From Methanobacteriota archaeon (GTDB lineage Archaea; Thermoplasmatota; Thermoplasmata; SG8-5; JACRNV01): DNA of 64,000 nt. The DNA lies in contig JACRNV010000055.1 of the NCBI GenBank assembly GCA_016214785.1, positions 33,972-97,971 on the forward strand, in the 5' to 3' direction. Made by a program: the position numbers and the translations under genes. Under the pieces are notes generated by a model. The model ran no database searches. It saw only the letters and a list, made by a program, of their open reading frames with translations, and was not told the DNA's origin. Each line of letters starts with the position of its first letter. Position 1 is the stretch's first letter. Positions 17,380 to 25,958 of the stretch are shown piece after piece.

Positions 17380-18930
17380 ATGGCCAATGGTAAAAAGAGG
17401 GCGCTCATCAGCGTCCACGACAAGACCGGCATCGTCGACCTCGCGCGCGAGCTCATCGCCAGGGGATATGACATCGTCTCCAGCGGCGGCACGTACAAGG
17501 CGCTGATTGCCGCAGGAGTCAAGGTCGTTTCCGTCGAGGACGTGACGGGCTTTCCCGAGATGCTTGACGGTCGGGTGAAGACATTGCACCCCAAAATCCA
17601 TGCGGGCATCCTCGCGCGCGGCACCGAAGAGCACATGGCCCAGATGGCGGGGCAGGGCATCGGAACCTTCGACATCGTCGTCGTCAACCTCTACCCGTTC
17701 GAGGAGGCCGTATCGGACAACGCCGTCCCGATCGAGGTCGCTGTCGAGAACATCGATATCGGCGGCCCATCGATGATCCGCTCCGCGGCGAAGAACCACG
17801 AGCGCGTGGCCGTCGTCGTCTCGCCCGATCAGTACCCGCTCGTGCTCTCCGAGCTTAGGGAAAGGGGAGCGCTCTCCGCCGAAACCCGGAGGCGCCTGGC
17901 CGTCGAGGCCTTCGAGTGCACGGCAACGTACGAGGCGGCGATTTTCGCCTTCCTGCACGGAAGATTTCTGCCGAACGAAAGATTCCCGCGCACTCTGGTG
18001 CCGGTCTTCCGCAAGGTCGAGGAGATGCGCTACGGCGAGAACCCTCACCAGGGCGGGGCGTTCTACAGGGAGGCTCGGCTGACGGAGCCTTCGGTGACCT
18101 CGGCCAAGGTCCTCCATGGTAAGCAGCTCTCCTACAACAACATTCTCGACGCGAACGATGCCCTGGAGCTGGTCAAGGACTTCGAGAGGCCTACGGTCAC
18201 GGCAGTGAAGCACACGAACCCCTGCGGCGTGGCGTCGGCCGACACCATAGAGGAGGCGTTCAGGCGCGCGATGGAGGTCGACCCGCTTTCTGCCTACGGC
18301 GGGGTGCTGGCCCTCAACAGACCGTTCTCCCTGCCCATCGCAGATGGGCTGAAGAAGGTCTTCCTCGAGATAATCATCGCTCCGTCGTACGATCCGGCCG
18401 CGCTCGAGCAGATGAGGAAGAAGAAGAACCTCCGCATCCTCGAGGTCGGGGAGCTCGGGCGCAAGGATGCAAGTGGAAGAGAATTGCGCTCCGTCGTCGG
18501 CGGCCTGCTCGTCCAGGACAGGAACCTAAAGCGCCTCGACCCGTCGATGTGCCAGGTCGTCTCGAAGCGCGCCCCGACTCCGGAGGAGATGGCGTCTCTG
18601 GAGTTCGGCTACAGGGTCGTCAAGCACGTGAAGTCCAACTCCATCGTCCTCGCGAAGGGGGAGGTGACCGTGGGCATTGGCGCGGGGCAGATGAGCCGCG
18701 TGGACGCGGTCAAGCTCGCGGTCATGAAGTCGCACGGGAAGAGCGCGGGCTCGGCTATGGTCTCGGACGCGTTCTTCCCCTTCAGGGACGGCATTGACGA
18801 GGCGGCGAAGGGCGGCGTCACCGCCGTTGCCCACCCCGGCGGGTCGATAAGGGACCAGGACTCAATTGATGCCGCAAACGAGCACGGCATGGCGATGATA
18901 TTCACCGGCCTGCGGGAATTCAAGCACTAG
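17380..18930 (+). CDS. purH: Bifunctional AICAR transformylase / IMP cyclohydrolase
   Basis: Enzyme of 516 residues for the last two steps of IMP synthesis. The N-terminal cyclohydrolase domain shows the family sequence RALISVHDKTGIVDLAREL and GFPEMLDGRVKTLHPKIHAG. The C-terminal transformylase domain has the catalytic TAVKHTNPCGVA and PLSAYGG motifs and ends with DSIDAANEHGMAMIFTGLR. The start at 17380 is favoured by the TATA position; ATG 17344 would add 12 residues. Many archaea use the unrelated PurP/PurO enzymes, so a full-length bacterial-type PurH is informative about lineage or transfer. Confidence 0.93.
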   Translation: MANGKKRALISVHDKTGIVDLARELIARGYDIVSSGGTYKALIAAGVKVVSVEDVTGFPEMLDGRVKTLHPKIHAGILARGTEEHMAQMAGQGIGTFDIVVVNLYPFEEAVSDNAVPIEVAVENIDIGGPSMIRSAAKNHERVAVVVSPDQYPLVLSELRERGALSAETRRRLAVEAFECTATYEAAIFAFLHGRFLPNERFPRTLVPVFRKVEEMRYGENPHQGGAFYREARLTEPSVTSAKVLHGKQLSYNNILDANDALELVKDFERPTVTAVKHTNPCGVASADTIEEAFRRAMEVDPLSAYGGVLALNRPFSLPIADGLKKVFLEIIIAPSYDPAALEQMRKKKNLRILEVGELGRKDASGRELRSVVGGLLVQDRNLKRLDPSMCQVVSKRAPTPEEMASLEFGYRVVKHVKSNSIVLAKGEVTVGIGAGQMSRVDAVKLAVMKSHGKSAGSAMVSDAFFPFRDGIDEAAKGGVTAVAHPGGSIRDQDSIDAANEHGMAMIFTGLREFKH

Positions 18931-19295
18931 GTGCATTCTCCCGCCGGAAAATGTTGGGAATTGAATTCCCCTAGGACCCCGGACGAAGTATGTTTATCGG
19001 GCATTCCCAGATGAAATAGGCATGGAGTCGAATGCCCTTAGTTTGTAAATCCTTTCCAGGGGTTCAAAGGGGGATCGGCGCTAAGGATAATCTTCACTTA
19101 ATAATCACTATAATCGATTCTCCTTAGCACCTCCCAAAGTTGGACACATCCGCTCTCCGTGATGAAATCCTTTCCGCCGCGGGGGTCAAGGGGGTTTGCG
19201 ATCAAACCCCTTGAGCAGAATCGTAAAAAGTTGCGTTTTAGCGATAGTCTATTATACCAATGCCGATTTGAGGCCTATACGGAGGAAAAGGGCGC
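18931..19295 (+). other. Intergenic region with degenerate direct repeat and promoter
   Basis: This 365-base stretch between purH and the TPR gene contains no convincing ORF. Two similar segments begin AATCCTTTCC, at about 19048 and 19166, and each continues into a GGGG-TCAA-GGGG pattern, so the pair may be a degenerate direct repeat. A TATA-like CTATTATA at 19249-19256 precedes the TPR gene, and a GGAGGAA ribosome site lies at 19281-19287. Confidence 0.4.
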
Positions 19296-20642
19296 TTGAA
19301 CCCCGAAAACGGTGACCAGAAAAAGGGCGGCTCCAGCCTCGGCGTCGAGCTCGAGACGATGCTCGAGCGCGAGGTGGGCTTCATGGGGAAACACATACTC
19401 AGGAAGCAATGCCAGGACATGGACATAAAGCTCGAAGAAATTGGAGCCAGCAACCTCAAGCCCCTCTCCACGCGCATCTCCAAGGCCATCATCCCCCTCA
19501 CCGGGGAGAAGAGGGCGCTCGAAATCCAGAAAGGCATCCTAGAGTACGTCAAGGCGCTCGAGACATCCGCCGCGCCGAGCGCGACCCGGGTGGAAGAATC
19601 CACACAAGTCGAGGCCGAGCTCACCATCGCCGAGAAGAAGCTCGCCATCGGCCGGACTAGGGAGGCCGAGGCCGCTGCAAGGCGAGCCATGGATATCGTC
19701 AAGCAGGGGGGCAAGAGCGTCGACCTCATCACGCAGGCAAGGACGGCGCGGCTTCTCGCCAGGGTCCTCAGCTCCATGAGCAAGGGGCACGGCGAGGCCA
19801 AGGCAATGTACGACGAGGCCATCGCCGAGAGATCGGGGGACAGATACGAGCTCGCCCTCTGCTGGAACGGCCTCGGCTCGCTTTCGTGGCGCACAGGCGA
19901 GCACAAGACCGCGCTCGAGCAGTACCAGCGCGCCCTCAAGATACTCGCCGGCATCCAGGCCGTATCCAAGGGGGAGAAGGTCCGCCTCGACACCGCACGG
20001 GCGACAATACACTCAGGCCTGGGGAACGTCTACCTGGATCTCGTGGACACGCGCTCGGCCATCGAGCATAACGAGCGCGCCCTGGAGATATTCCGCAACA
20101 TGGAGAATTGGCCCGAGTCCGGGCGCGTCTACAACAACCTGGCCCGCGTCTACGAGGAGATGCGCGATTTCAGGAAGGCCATTGACTCGTACGAAAGAGG
20201 CATACAGTTCTGCCAGAAGGGCAAGGCCGCGCGCATGGAGGGATGGACGCTGACGAACCTGGCCAGCGCACTAACCGACAGCGGCCATGCCGACGACGCG
20301 CGCAAGCACCTGGACAGGGCCGAGCGCATCCTGTCTGACTTCTCGGACCCGGTCGCGCACTCCAAGCTTGACTGCATGTGGGGCAAGTACCACCGGGAGA
20401 GAAGGGAATGGCAGATGAGCATCGAGCGCTTCAAGCGCAGCATCGCCGTCCTCGCGGGGCAGAGCGCCCCCGACTACCTGGCCACAACCCAGGAGGAGTT
20501 CGGCACCCTCTACCAGAAGAAGGGCGACACCGAGAGCGCCATCACGTTGTTGAAGGAAGCCCTGGAATGGCAGCGCAAGAAGGGCGACAAGTACAGGATT
20601 ACAAAGATAGAGGGACAGCTGCGCGAGATGGGAAAGATGTGA
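19296..20642 (+). CDS. Tetratricopeptide-repeat protein
   Basis: Soluble protein of 448 residues. The N-terminal 90 residues form a charged domain with VGFMGKHILRKQC, and from about residue 100 to the end there is a run of TPR helices (for example YELALCWNGLGSLSWRTGEH, SGRVYNNLARVYEEMRDFRK and QEEFGTLYQKKGDTESAI). Such proteins are protein-binding scaffolds; the partner is unknown. The start is a TTG at 19296, placed by the GGAGGAA site upstream. It stands alone, followed by tRNA-Leu. Confidence 0.8.
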   Translation: MNPENGDQKKGGSSLGVELETMLEREVGFMGKHILRKQCQDMDIKLEEIGASNLKPLSTRISKAIIPLTGEKRALEIQKGILEYVKALETSAAPSATRVEESTQVEAELTIAEKKLAIGRTREAEAAARRAMDIVKQGGKSVDLITQARTARLLARVLSSMSKGHGEAKAMYDEAIAERSGDRYELALCWNGLGSLSWRTGEHKTALEQYQRALKILAGIQAVSKGEKVRLDTARATIHSGLGNVYLDLVDTRSAIEHNERALEIFRNMENWPESGRVYNNLARVYEEMRDFRKAIDSYERGIQFCQKGKAARMEGWTLTNLASALTDSGHADDARKHLDRAERILSDFSDPVAHSKLDCMWGKYHRERREWQMSIERFKRSIAVLAGQSAPDYLATTQEEFGTLYQKKGDTESAITLLKEALEWQRKKGDKYRITKIEGQLREMGKM

Positions 20643-20691
20643 GCGCCCCTTACCAGAAGTTTCTTATTCGCCACGTCCGATAAGGGCACGA

Positions 20692-20775
20692 GCGAGGGTT
20701 GCCAAGCCTGGTCAAAGGCGATGGACTCAAGATCCATTCCTTAGTGGTTCACCGGTTCAAATCCGGTCCCTCGCA
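20692..20775 (+). tRNA. tRNA-Leu (anticodon CAA)
   Basis: Acceptor GCGAGGG (20692-20698) pairs with CCCTCGC (20768-20774), with A at the discriminator position. The anticodon loop CTCAAGA gives CAA at 20728-20730, between ATGGA and TCCAT. A long variable arm (TCCTTAGTGGTTC region), typical of leucine tRNAs, and a T arm ACCGG-TTCAAAT-CCGGT complete it. No intron and no encoded CCA. Confidence 0.95.
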
Positions 20776-20802
20776 TCGCATTGTTTTGGACGGAGAGAGG
20801 GA

Positions 20803-20862
20803 CCGGACAAGACCACCTCATAGCTGACCAATTAAGCTGCTATCCAAGTGGTCGCGGTCTGG
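20803..20862 (+). other. Long imperfect hairpin downstream of tRNA-Leu
   Basis: Three nested helices are visible: CCGGAC (20803-20808) with GTCTGG (20857-20862, one G-U pair), GACCAC (20811-20816) with GTGGTC (20848-20853), and ATAGC (20820-20824) with GCTAT (20839-20843). Small internal loops separate them. There is no ORF. It could be a small RNA or a processing/termination element of the tRNA transcript; an H/ACA guide was considered but no ACA box follows the basal stem. Confidence 0.35.
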
Positions 20863-21000
20863 TTTGTGTATCTGTCATCTTGGAAGCAGAACACATCACT
20901 CTAAGCTCTAACATAGGAAAGTAGGAATGCCCCCCGCCTTCCCAATTATTATATCTCCGTATATCAATTGGTAGCCGGCGAGTTGAAGTTGACGCGCATC

Positions 21001-21666
21001 ATGTCCCTGGACGAGTCTCTGCTAAAGGGCTTCGAGTACCCGGTCGCGCTCGTCGTCGAGGTCACGAAGAAGGGGGTCATCCTCTCCAAGCTCAGGTACC
21101 TGAAGGCGCTGGGCCAAGTGGTGAACGAGACGATACGATGCCCGAGCATCGAGGTCTACGCGCACATGGACGATTACAAGGATTCGTACCTCGAGCAGCG
21201 GGGCGGCCGACCGATAGGCATCGACTGGGTATTCCGCTTCGGCCTGGACGGCAGGCTCTTCAACGACACGCTTACGCTGATCCGCAAGGGGGAGCTGAAC
21301 CTGAACTTAAACAATCCTCAGATATTCAAGTTCGGCAAGCGCCTGCTCGAACGATTGGACAGGAAAGGCGGACTCAGCTTCCGGAGGCTCGACCCCGTCG
21401 AGCAGGGGATGCTCATCGAGCCCTACTGCAACCTGGCCTTCCAGCGCGCGGGGGACGGGCGCCGCCTGGTCCTCCAGAACGTCGAGGTGATGAACACCGA
21501 ACCGTCGCTCAGGACGCGCTCCCGAGGCATAGACATGATATACACGCCGGAGCCGGCGCCGCACATGGAGATAGACCTCCTGGTCATCACGGAGATATCG
21601 ACGCTGCGCTCTATCCTCGATGGCATTAGGGGCTTCGGTTTCGCCCACGACAGGGGCACTCCATAA
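21001..21666 (+). CDS. Conserved-looking hypothetical protein
   Basis: Soluble protein of 221 residues that I do not recognise. It has an acidic and arginine-rich mixed composition, no signal peptide and no membrane helix. Codon use is like that of the housekeeping neighbours, and the reading frame is free of rare features, which supports a real gene. A TATA-like ATTATTATAT at 20945-20954 predicts a transcript start near 20975. ATG 21001 is then the best start, with in-frame TTG codons at 20983 and 20968 as alternatives. Confidence 0.6.
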   Translation: MSLDESLLKGFEYPVALVVEVTKKGVILSKLRYLKALGQVVNETIRCPSIEVYAHMDDYKDSYLEQRGGRPIGIDWVFRFGLDGRLFNDTLTLIRKGELNLNLNNPQIFKFGKRLLERLDRKGGLSFRRLDPVEQGMLIEPYCNLAFQRAGDGRRLVLQNVEVMNTEPSLRTRSRGIDMIYTPEPAPHMEIDLLVITEISTLRSILDGIRGFGFAHDRGTP

Positions 21667-21788
21667 CGATTATGGTATGAGGCCGTATATATTGTATCCG
21701 TAGTGGGTTGCGAGATGTTTAAGCCTCGCTCACATCCCCCACAGGCGCGTCTTTAAGACATCTGGATAAAATACCCTAGGCTTAAAAC

Positions 21789-21796
21789 TTATATAT
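21789..21796 (+). promoter_or_regulatory. TATA box of the fumarate/2-oxoglutarate operon
   Basis: TTATATAT lies in the gap upstream of the first Hdr-like gene and predicts a transcript start near 21818. The next genes follow closely for about 7 kb, so this may be the main promoter for the whole operon to korC or beyond. Confidence 0.55.
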
Positions 21797-21899
21797 GGTT
21801 ATGCTATACGTGGTATTTAGTTGGCTGCCTCACTTGTCCAAACAGTATTTATCAGGCCAAATGATGGATGCGGGGCAGGAACCAGGATTAGGGGTGACA

Positions 21900-22334
21900 A
21901 TGGAGGCGGTGTCCAAGGGCAAGCATCGGGCGACCCGTGCGGAAGTGGCTGTGGCGTCCGACAGCAAGCTCACAGACGAGATTGCCGATTTGTGCGATGA
22001 AAACATCTTCGGATGCTACCAATGCGGGACATGCGCGGCCGGATGCCCCTTCATCGAGGACATGGACGTCACCCCCGACGAGGTCATAAGGTTCGTGGTC
22101 CTGAACAAGAAGGAGGTATTGGACTCGAAGACGATATGGCTCTGCGCGTCCTGCTACATATGCGCGGAGAGATGCCCGAGGAACCTGAACATCACAAAGA
22201 TAATGGAGGCGCTTCGCCAGATAGTCCTCCGAAAGAATATCGACGAGACGGATATATACGGTCTGACAGAGGAAGAGAAGGGGACGATACCGCAACTGGC
22301 ATTTGTGTGCCTTTTCAGGAAGAACATAGGTTGA
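21900..22334 (+). CDS. HdrC-like iron-sulfur subunit of a fumarate-reductase-type complex
   Basis: Protein of about 144 residues with two [4Fe-4S] motifs, CYQCGTCAAGCP and CASCYICAERCPRN, in the spacing of heterodisulfide reductase subunit C. It should carry electrons between the HdrB-like protein encoded next and a partner protein. The start is uncertain: ATG 21900 follows GGTGA closely, while ATG 21861 and ATG 21795 are in frame upstream. It is the first gene of an operon with an HdrB-like protein, a 2Fe-2S/4Fe-4S protein and a fumarate-reductase flavoprotein, which suggests a thiol- or quinol-linked fumarate reductase and not a true CoM-S-S-CoB reductase. Confidence 0.78.
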   Translation: MEAVSKGKHRATRAEVAVASDSKLTDEIADLCDENIFGCYQCGTCAAGCPFIEDMDVTPDEVIRFVVLNKKEVLDSKTIWLCASCYICAERCPRNLNITKIMEALRQIVLRKNIDETDIYGLTEEEKGTIPQLAFVCLFRKNIG

Positions 22335-22338
22335 TTTG

Positions 22339-23220
22339 ATGAACGAGCTCCTCTATTTCCCCGGGTGCACCATGAAAACGGCGGCGAAGAACCTGGAAGT
22401 TTCTGCATTCGCAGTCGCGGAGGCGCTGGGCTATAGGATGATTGAGATGGAGGAATGGAACTGCTGCGGCGTAGTGGCATCCCTGACGGATGACGACCTG
22501 ATGCACCACATTGCCCCCCTCAGGAATTTGATCAACGTTGAGAATGCCGGGCAACAGAATGTGACCACCCTCTGCGACATGTGCGCGAACACGCTGAAGC
22601 AAACCAACCTCCGGGTCAAGGACAATCCCGCGAACCTGAAGACCTTGAACGACTTTTTAGACACGGAGAACGATTATAGAAACACCGTCAAGGTGACCCA
22701 TTTCCTGGAGTTTCTGCGGGACACCGTCGGTTTCTCCACGTTGAAAAAGAAAGCAAAGCGCCCGTTGAAAGGTCTTAAGGTAATGCCGTACTACGGTTGC
22801 ACGATGCTCCGTCCCCGCGAGGTGGCGATCGACGATGCCGAGGAACCTACAATCCTTGCCAATCTCATGAAGGCGTTGGGCGCACATGTCGTGGACAACC
22901 CTTACAAGATCGAGTGCTGCGGCTCTTACCACACCATCGATCAACGGGAGATGACATCCAAAAGGGCGCACCGCATCTCCAATCTCGCCAGGGAGCGCGC
23001 CGCGGATGCTATCGTGCTATCTTGCCCGCTCTGCAAGTTCAACCTAGACGTTCGGGGCAAGGGCGCCGAGGGGCTCTTCAAGGGATACAGGCAGATGCCG
23101 GTGTTCTATTACACCCAATTGACCGCCATCGCCCTTGGGTTGGGGACAGAGCACTGCGGGTTCGATTCCCATTCCGTAGATCCGATGCCATTGCTGAAGG
23201 AGAGGGGACTGGTGAAATGA
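22339..23220 (+). CDS. HdrB-like CCG-domain subunit
   Basis: Protein of 293 residues with two cysteine-rich CCG domains, the fold that holds the noncubane [4Fe-4S] clusters of HdrB. The first has LYFPGCTMKTAAKN, WNCCGVVASL and LCDMCANTLK; the second has PYYGCTMLRPREV, IECCGSYHTI and SCPLCKFNLD. In HdrB this is where disulfides are reduced. In type-E succinate dehydrogenases and in thiol:fumarate reductase the same domain feeds the flavoprotein. It follows the HdrC-like gene by 4 bases; ATG 22339 is preferred over the TTG immediately before it. Confidence 0.82.
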   Translation: MNELLYFPGCTMKTAAKNLEVSAFAVAEALGYRMIEMEEWNCCGVVASLTDDDLMHHIAPLRNLINVENAGQQNVTTLCDMCANTLKQTNLRVKDNPANLKTLNDFLDTENDYRNTVKVTHFLEFLRDTVGFSTLKKKAKRPLKGLKVMPYYGCTMLRPREVAIDDAEEPTILANLMKALGAHVVDNPYKIECCGSYHTIDQREMTSKRAHRISNLARERAADAIVLSCPLCKFNLDVRGKGAEGLFKGYRQMPVFYYTQLTAIALGLGTEHCGFDSHSVDPMPLLKERGLVK

Positions 23221-23239
23221 GAATCGGTGGGGTGTGTAC

Positions 23240-24001
23240 ATGACCAAGGTTGAGGGATCCAGCGCCAAACCAAGCCAGATTAAGCGCGAGAAGTCCGAGG
23301 ACGCGGATGAGAAGGCTAGGACATACGATATCTACGTGATGGGAAAGAGGTACAAAGTGCCTATAGGGCTGACTATCATGAGGGCCATCGAATATGCCGG
23401 CTACCAATTCATAAGGGGGTGCGGGTGCAGGGCCGGCTTCTGTGGCGCGTGCGCGACGGTCTACCGCAAGGAAGGAACGCAGAAGCTCCAGTTCACCCTC
23501 GCATGCCAGACCCTGGTGGAGGATGGCATGCATCTCGTGCAGATACCATTCGTGCCGGCGGAGAAGGCGAAATACGACATCGACACACTGAGGCCAGGGG
23601 AGAACACGATTCTTTCGATATATCCGGAGATCGCCCGTTGCGTTGCCTGCAACACATGCACGAAGTCGTGCCCGCAGAACATAAAGGTGATGCAGTACAT
23701 CCAGAATTCGCTGAGGGGAAACATAGAGAGGGCGGCGGAGCTGTCATTCGATTGCATCCAGTGCGGGTTGTGCGCCATGAGATGCCCTGCCGACCTGAAG
23801 CACTACCACGTTGGGCAGCTTGCGCGAAGACTCAGAGGAAAATACATCGATAAGAAGTCAGAGAACCTGCGGAAGCGGCTGGAGGAATTGAAGGGGGGGA
23901 AGTACGCCCCGGAGATCGAAGAGATGATGAAGCTGCCTGTACAGGAACTCAGGAAGAGATACAAGGACAGGAAAATCGAGGCGCAGGGGGAAGGGGGATG
24001 A
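23240..24001 (+). CDS. Fumarate reductase/succinate dehydrogenase-type iron-sulfur subunit
   Basis: Electron-transfer subunit of 253 residues. The N-terminal ferredoxin domain binds a [2Fe-2S] cluster (GCGCRAGFCGACATV near residue 57 and a later LACQTL). The C-terminal half has CVACNTCTKSCPQN and CIQCGLCAMRCPADLKHY for further clusters. This layout matches FrdB/SdhB and the N-terminal part of TfrB. It should link the HdrB/C-like proteins to the flavoprotein encoded next. ATG 23240 is chosen over GTG 23234. Confidence 0.83.
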   Translation: MTKVEGSSAKPSQIKREKSEDADEKARTYDIYVMGKRYKVPIGLTIMRAIEYAGYQFIRGCGCRAGFCGACATVYRKEGTQKLQFTLACQTLVEDGMHLVQIPFVPAEKAKYDIDTLRPGENTILSIYPEIARCVACNTCTKSCPQNIKVMQYIQNSLRGNIERAAELSFDCIQCGLCAMRCPADLKHYHVGQLARRLRGKYIDKKSENLRKRLEELKGGKYAPEIEEMMKLPVQELRKRYKDRKIEAQGEGG

Positions 24002-24023
24002 CGCGCGACGGCAGGGTGATGCG

Positions 24024-25673
24024 ATGAAACTGATCGAGGGTTATCCAGACTACATGTGGGAATCGATACAGAAGGTGCACGAAACAAGGCCCAGCAGGGT
24101 CGGCGTCATCCCGAAGGCGATGTCGCTGGAAGAACGCGAGGAGGTCCTTAGAAAATTCCACCCCGATTTCATGGAAGGCACGAGGCGGGAGGTGAGGTTC
24201 GGGGCGAACAAGGGGGAGCAGATTTACAACGAGATAGTGGCCCTCCTGGAGGCGCGGCCGATAATAGACCCCAAGGACATCGATCTGAGCAAGGTCGACT
24301 ACGATGTCGACGTCCTCGTGGTCGGCGGCGGTGGGGCCGGGACCGTCGCGGCGTTCTTCGCGCAGGAATCGGGCGTCCCCAGGGACAAGATTCTGATATG
24401 CACCAAGCTCAGGCACGGCGACTCCAACTCGATGATGGCTCAGGGGGGTATCCAGGCCGCGGACAGGCCGGAGGACAACCCGGTGATGCATTACCTGGAC
24501 ATCTACGGTGGCGGGCATTTCACCAACAAGCCCGAGCTCGCCAGGGCCTTGGCATTGGACGCACCCGAGTTAATCCGGTGGCACGAGGAGCTCGGCGTGA
24601 TGTACGACCGCGACGACGATGGGAATTTCGTGGAGCTCTCCGGTGGGGGCACGTCCCGGAACAGGATGCACTCCGCGAAGGACTACACGGGCATGGAACT
24701 GATGAGGACGATCCGTGACCATACGAGGAACCTCGATATCCCGGTCTTGGAGTTCGCACCGGTCGTGGAGCTATTGATGGACGACTCCGGCACGGTCTCG
24801 GGGGGCGTGGCCGTGAACTTGGAAACCCAGGAGTATTACGTGATCGGGGCGAAGGTCACGATCCTCGCGACCGGGGGGAGCGGACGCCTTCACATGGCAA
24901 ACTACCCCACGACGAACCATTACGGCGCCACTGGCGACGGGCTGGTAATGGCATATCACGCTGGTGCGCACCTCCGGGACTTGGACACGGCACAGATACA
25001 TCCGACTGGCGCGGCATACCCCGAGGCGATTGTCGGCTCCCTATGCACCGAGAAGATAAGGGGCCTGGGTGGGCAGCCAGTGAACAAGGACGGGGAGCAG
25101 TTCGTGTTCCCCCTGGAGCCCAGGGACGTGGAATCGGCCGCATTCCTCAGGGAATGCAAGGAACGTAAGAAAGGGCTGGTCACTCCGACGGGAATGCCGG
25201 GGATATGGCTCGACACCCCGATGATAGACGTCCTTCACGGGAAGGGGACGATCGAGAAGGCGCTGGCCGCGATGGTGAGGCAGTTCAAGAAGGTGAACAT
25301 CGACATGGTCAATCACCCGATATTCGTCTATCCGACGCTGCACTACCAGAACGGGGGCGTGGAGATCGACGATAAATGCGAGACCGGAGTGCCCGGTCTC
25401 CTTGCAGCCGGCGAAGTGACGGGTGGCGTCCACGGCAAGAACCGACTGATGGGGAACTCCCTGTTGGACTACAATGTCTTCGGCCGCAGGGCCGGGATTC
25501 GTGCGGCGGACCAGGTCAAGAAGCGCCACATCGGTGCTCTCACCTTGAGCCACTTGGATAAATACCGCAGGATGCTCGACCAAGCTAAGATCCACGCAAA
25601 GGGGAAAGCTCCGATAATCCTGCCCGAGTACAGGGGAAAGGAGGCATTGGCCCGTGCCCTGGACATGCTCTAG
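24024..25673 (+). CDS. Fumarate reductase/succinate dehydrogenase-type flavoprotein
   Basis: FAD enzyme of 549 residues. About 90 residues precede the Rossmann loop VDVLVVGGGGAGTVAAFF, an unusual N-terminal extension for the family. The FAD-attachment-region motif HGDSNSMMAQGGIQAA, the substrate motif IHPTGAAYPE, and the active-site GKNRLMGNSLLDYNVFGRRA (with the arginine) support fumarate reduction or succinate oxidation. With HdrB- and HdrC-like neighbours and korDABC after it, reduction of fumarate to succinate in a partial reductive TCA branch is the best guess, as with thiol:fumarate reductase of methanogens. L-aspartate oxidase is less likely given the electron-transfer subunits. Confidence 0.83.
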   Translation: MKLIEGYPDYMWESIQKVHETRPSRVGVIPKAMSLEEREEVLRKFHPDFMEGTRREVRFGANKGEQIYNEIVALLEARPIIDPKDIDLSKVDYDVDVLVVGGGGAGTVAAFFAQESGVPRDKILICTKLRHGDSNSMMAQGGIQAADRPEDNPVMHYLDIYGGGHFTNKPELARALALDAPELIRWHEELGVMYDRDDDGNFVELSGGGTSRNRMHSAKDYTGMELMRTIRDHTRNLDIPVLEFAPVVELLMDDSGTVSGGVAVNLETQEYYVIGAKVTILATGGSGRLHMANYPTTNHYGATGDGLVMAYHAGAHLRDLDTAQIHPTGAAYPEAIVGSLCTEKIRGLGGQPVNKDGEQFVFPLEPRDVESAAFLRECKERKKGLVTPTGMPGIWLDTPMIDVLHGKGTIEKALAAMVRQFKKVNIDMVNHPIFVYPTLHYQNGGVEIDDKCETGVPGLLAAGEVTGGVHGKNRLMGNSLLDYNVFGRRAGIRAADQVKKRHIGALTLSHLDKYRRMLDQAKIHAKGKAPIILPEYRGKEALARALDML

Positions 25674-25694
25674 CCGAGAATGGGGAGGAGAACG

Positions 25695-25958
25695 ATGATA
25701 TTGGTGCTGGAAGACTGGTGCAAGGGCTGCGAGATATGCGTCAAGCGCTGCCCGCTCAACGCGCTGGAGCTCTCGGACAAGCTGAACAAGCGCGGAGTAT
25801 ATCCGCCAAAGCTCAAGGCGGAGAACGAATGCAACTCGTGCAAGCTCTGCGAGCTGATATGCCCGGACTTCGCCGTCACAGTGACACTCGACGAGGAAAA
25901 GAAGTCAAAGGAGCCGAAGAGCAGGCTCATAATCGGAGGGATTGTGAATGAGGTATGA
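25695..25958 (+). CDS. korD: 2-Oxoglutarate:ferredoxin oxidoreductase delta subunit
   Basis: Ferredoxin subunit of 87 residues with motifs CKGCEICVKRCP and CNSCKLCELICPD. The start at ATG 25695 follows a GGGGAGG ribosome site; ATG 25680 would place that site inside the gene. It overlaps korA by 11 bases. A ferredoxin subunit first in the order D-A-B-C is typical of the archaeal 2-oxoglutarate enzyme. Confidence 0.9.
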   Translation: MILVLEDWCKGCEICVKRCPLNALELSDKLNKRGVYPPKLKAENECNSCKLCELICPDFAVTVTLDEEKKSKEPKSRLIIGGIVNEV

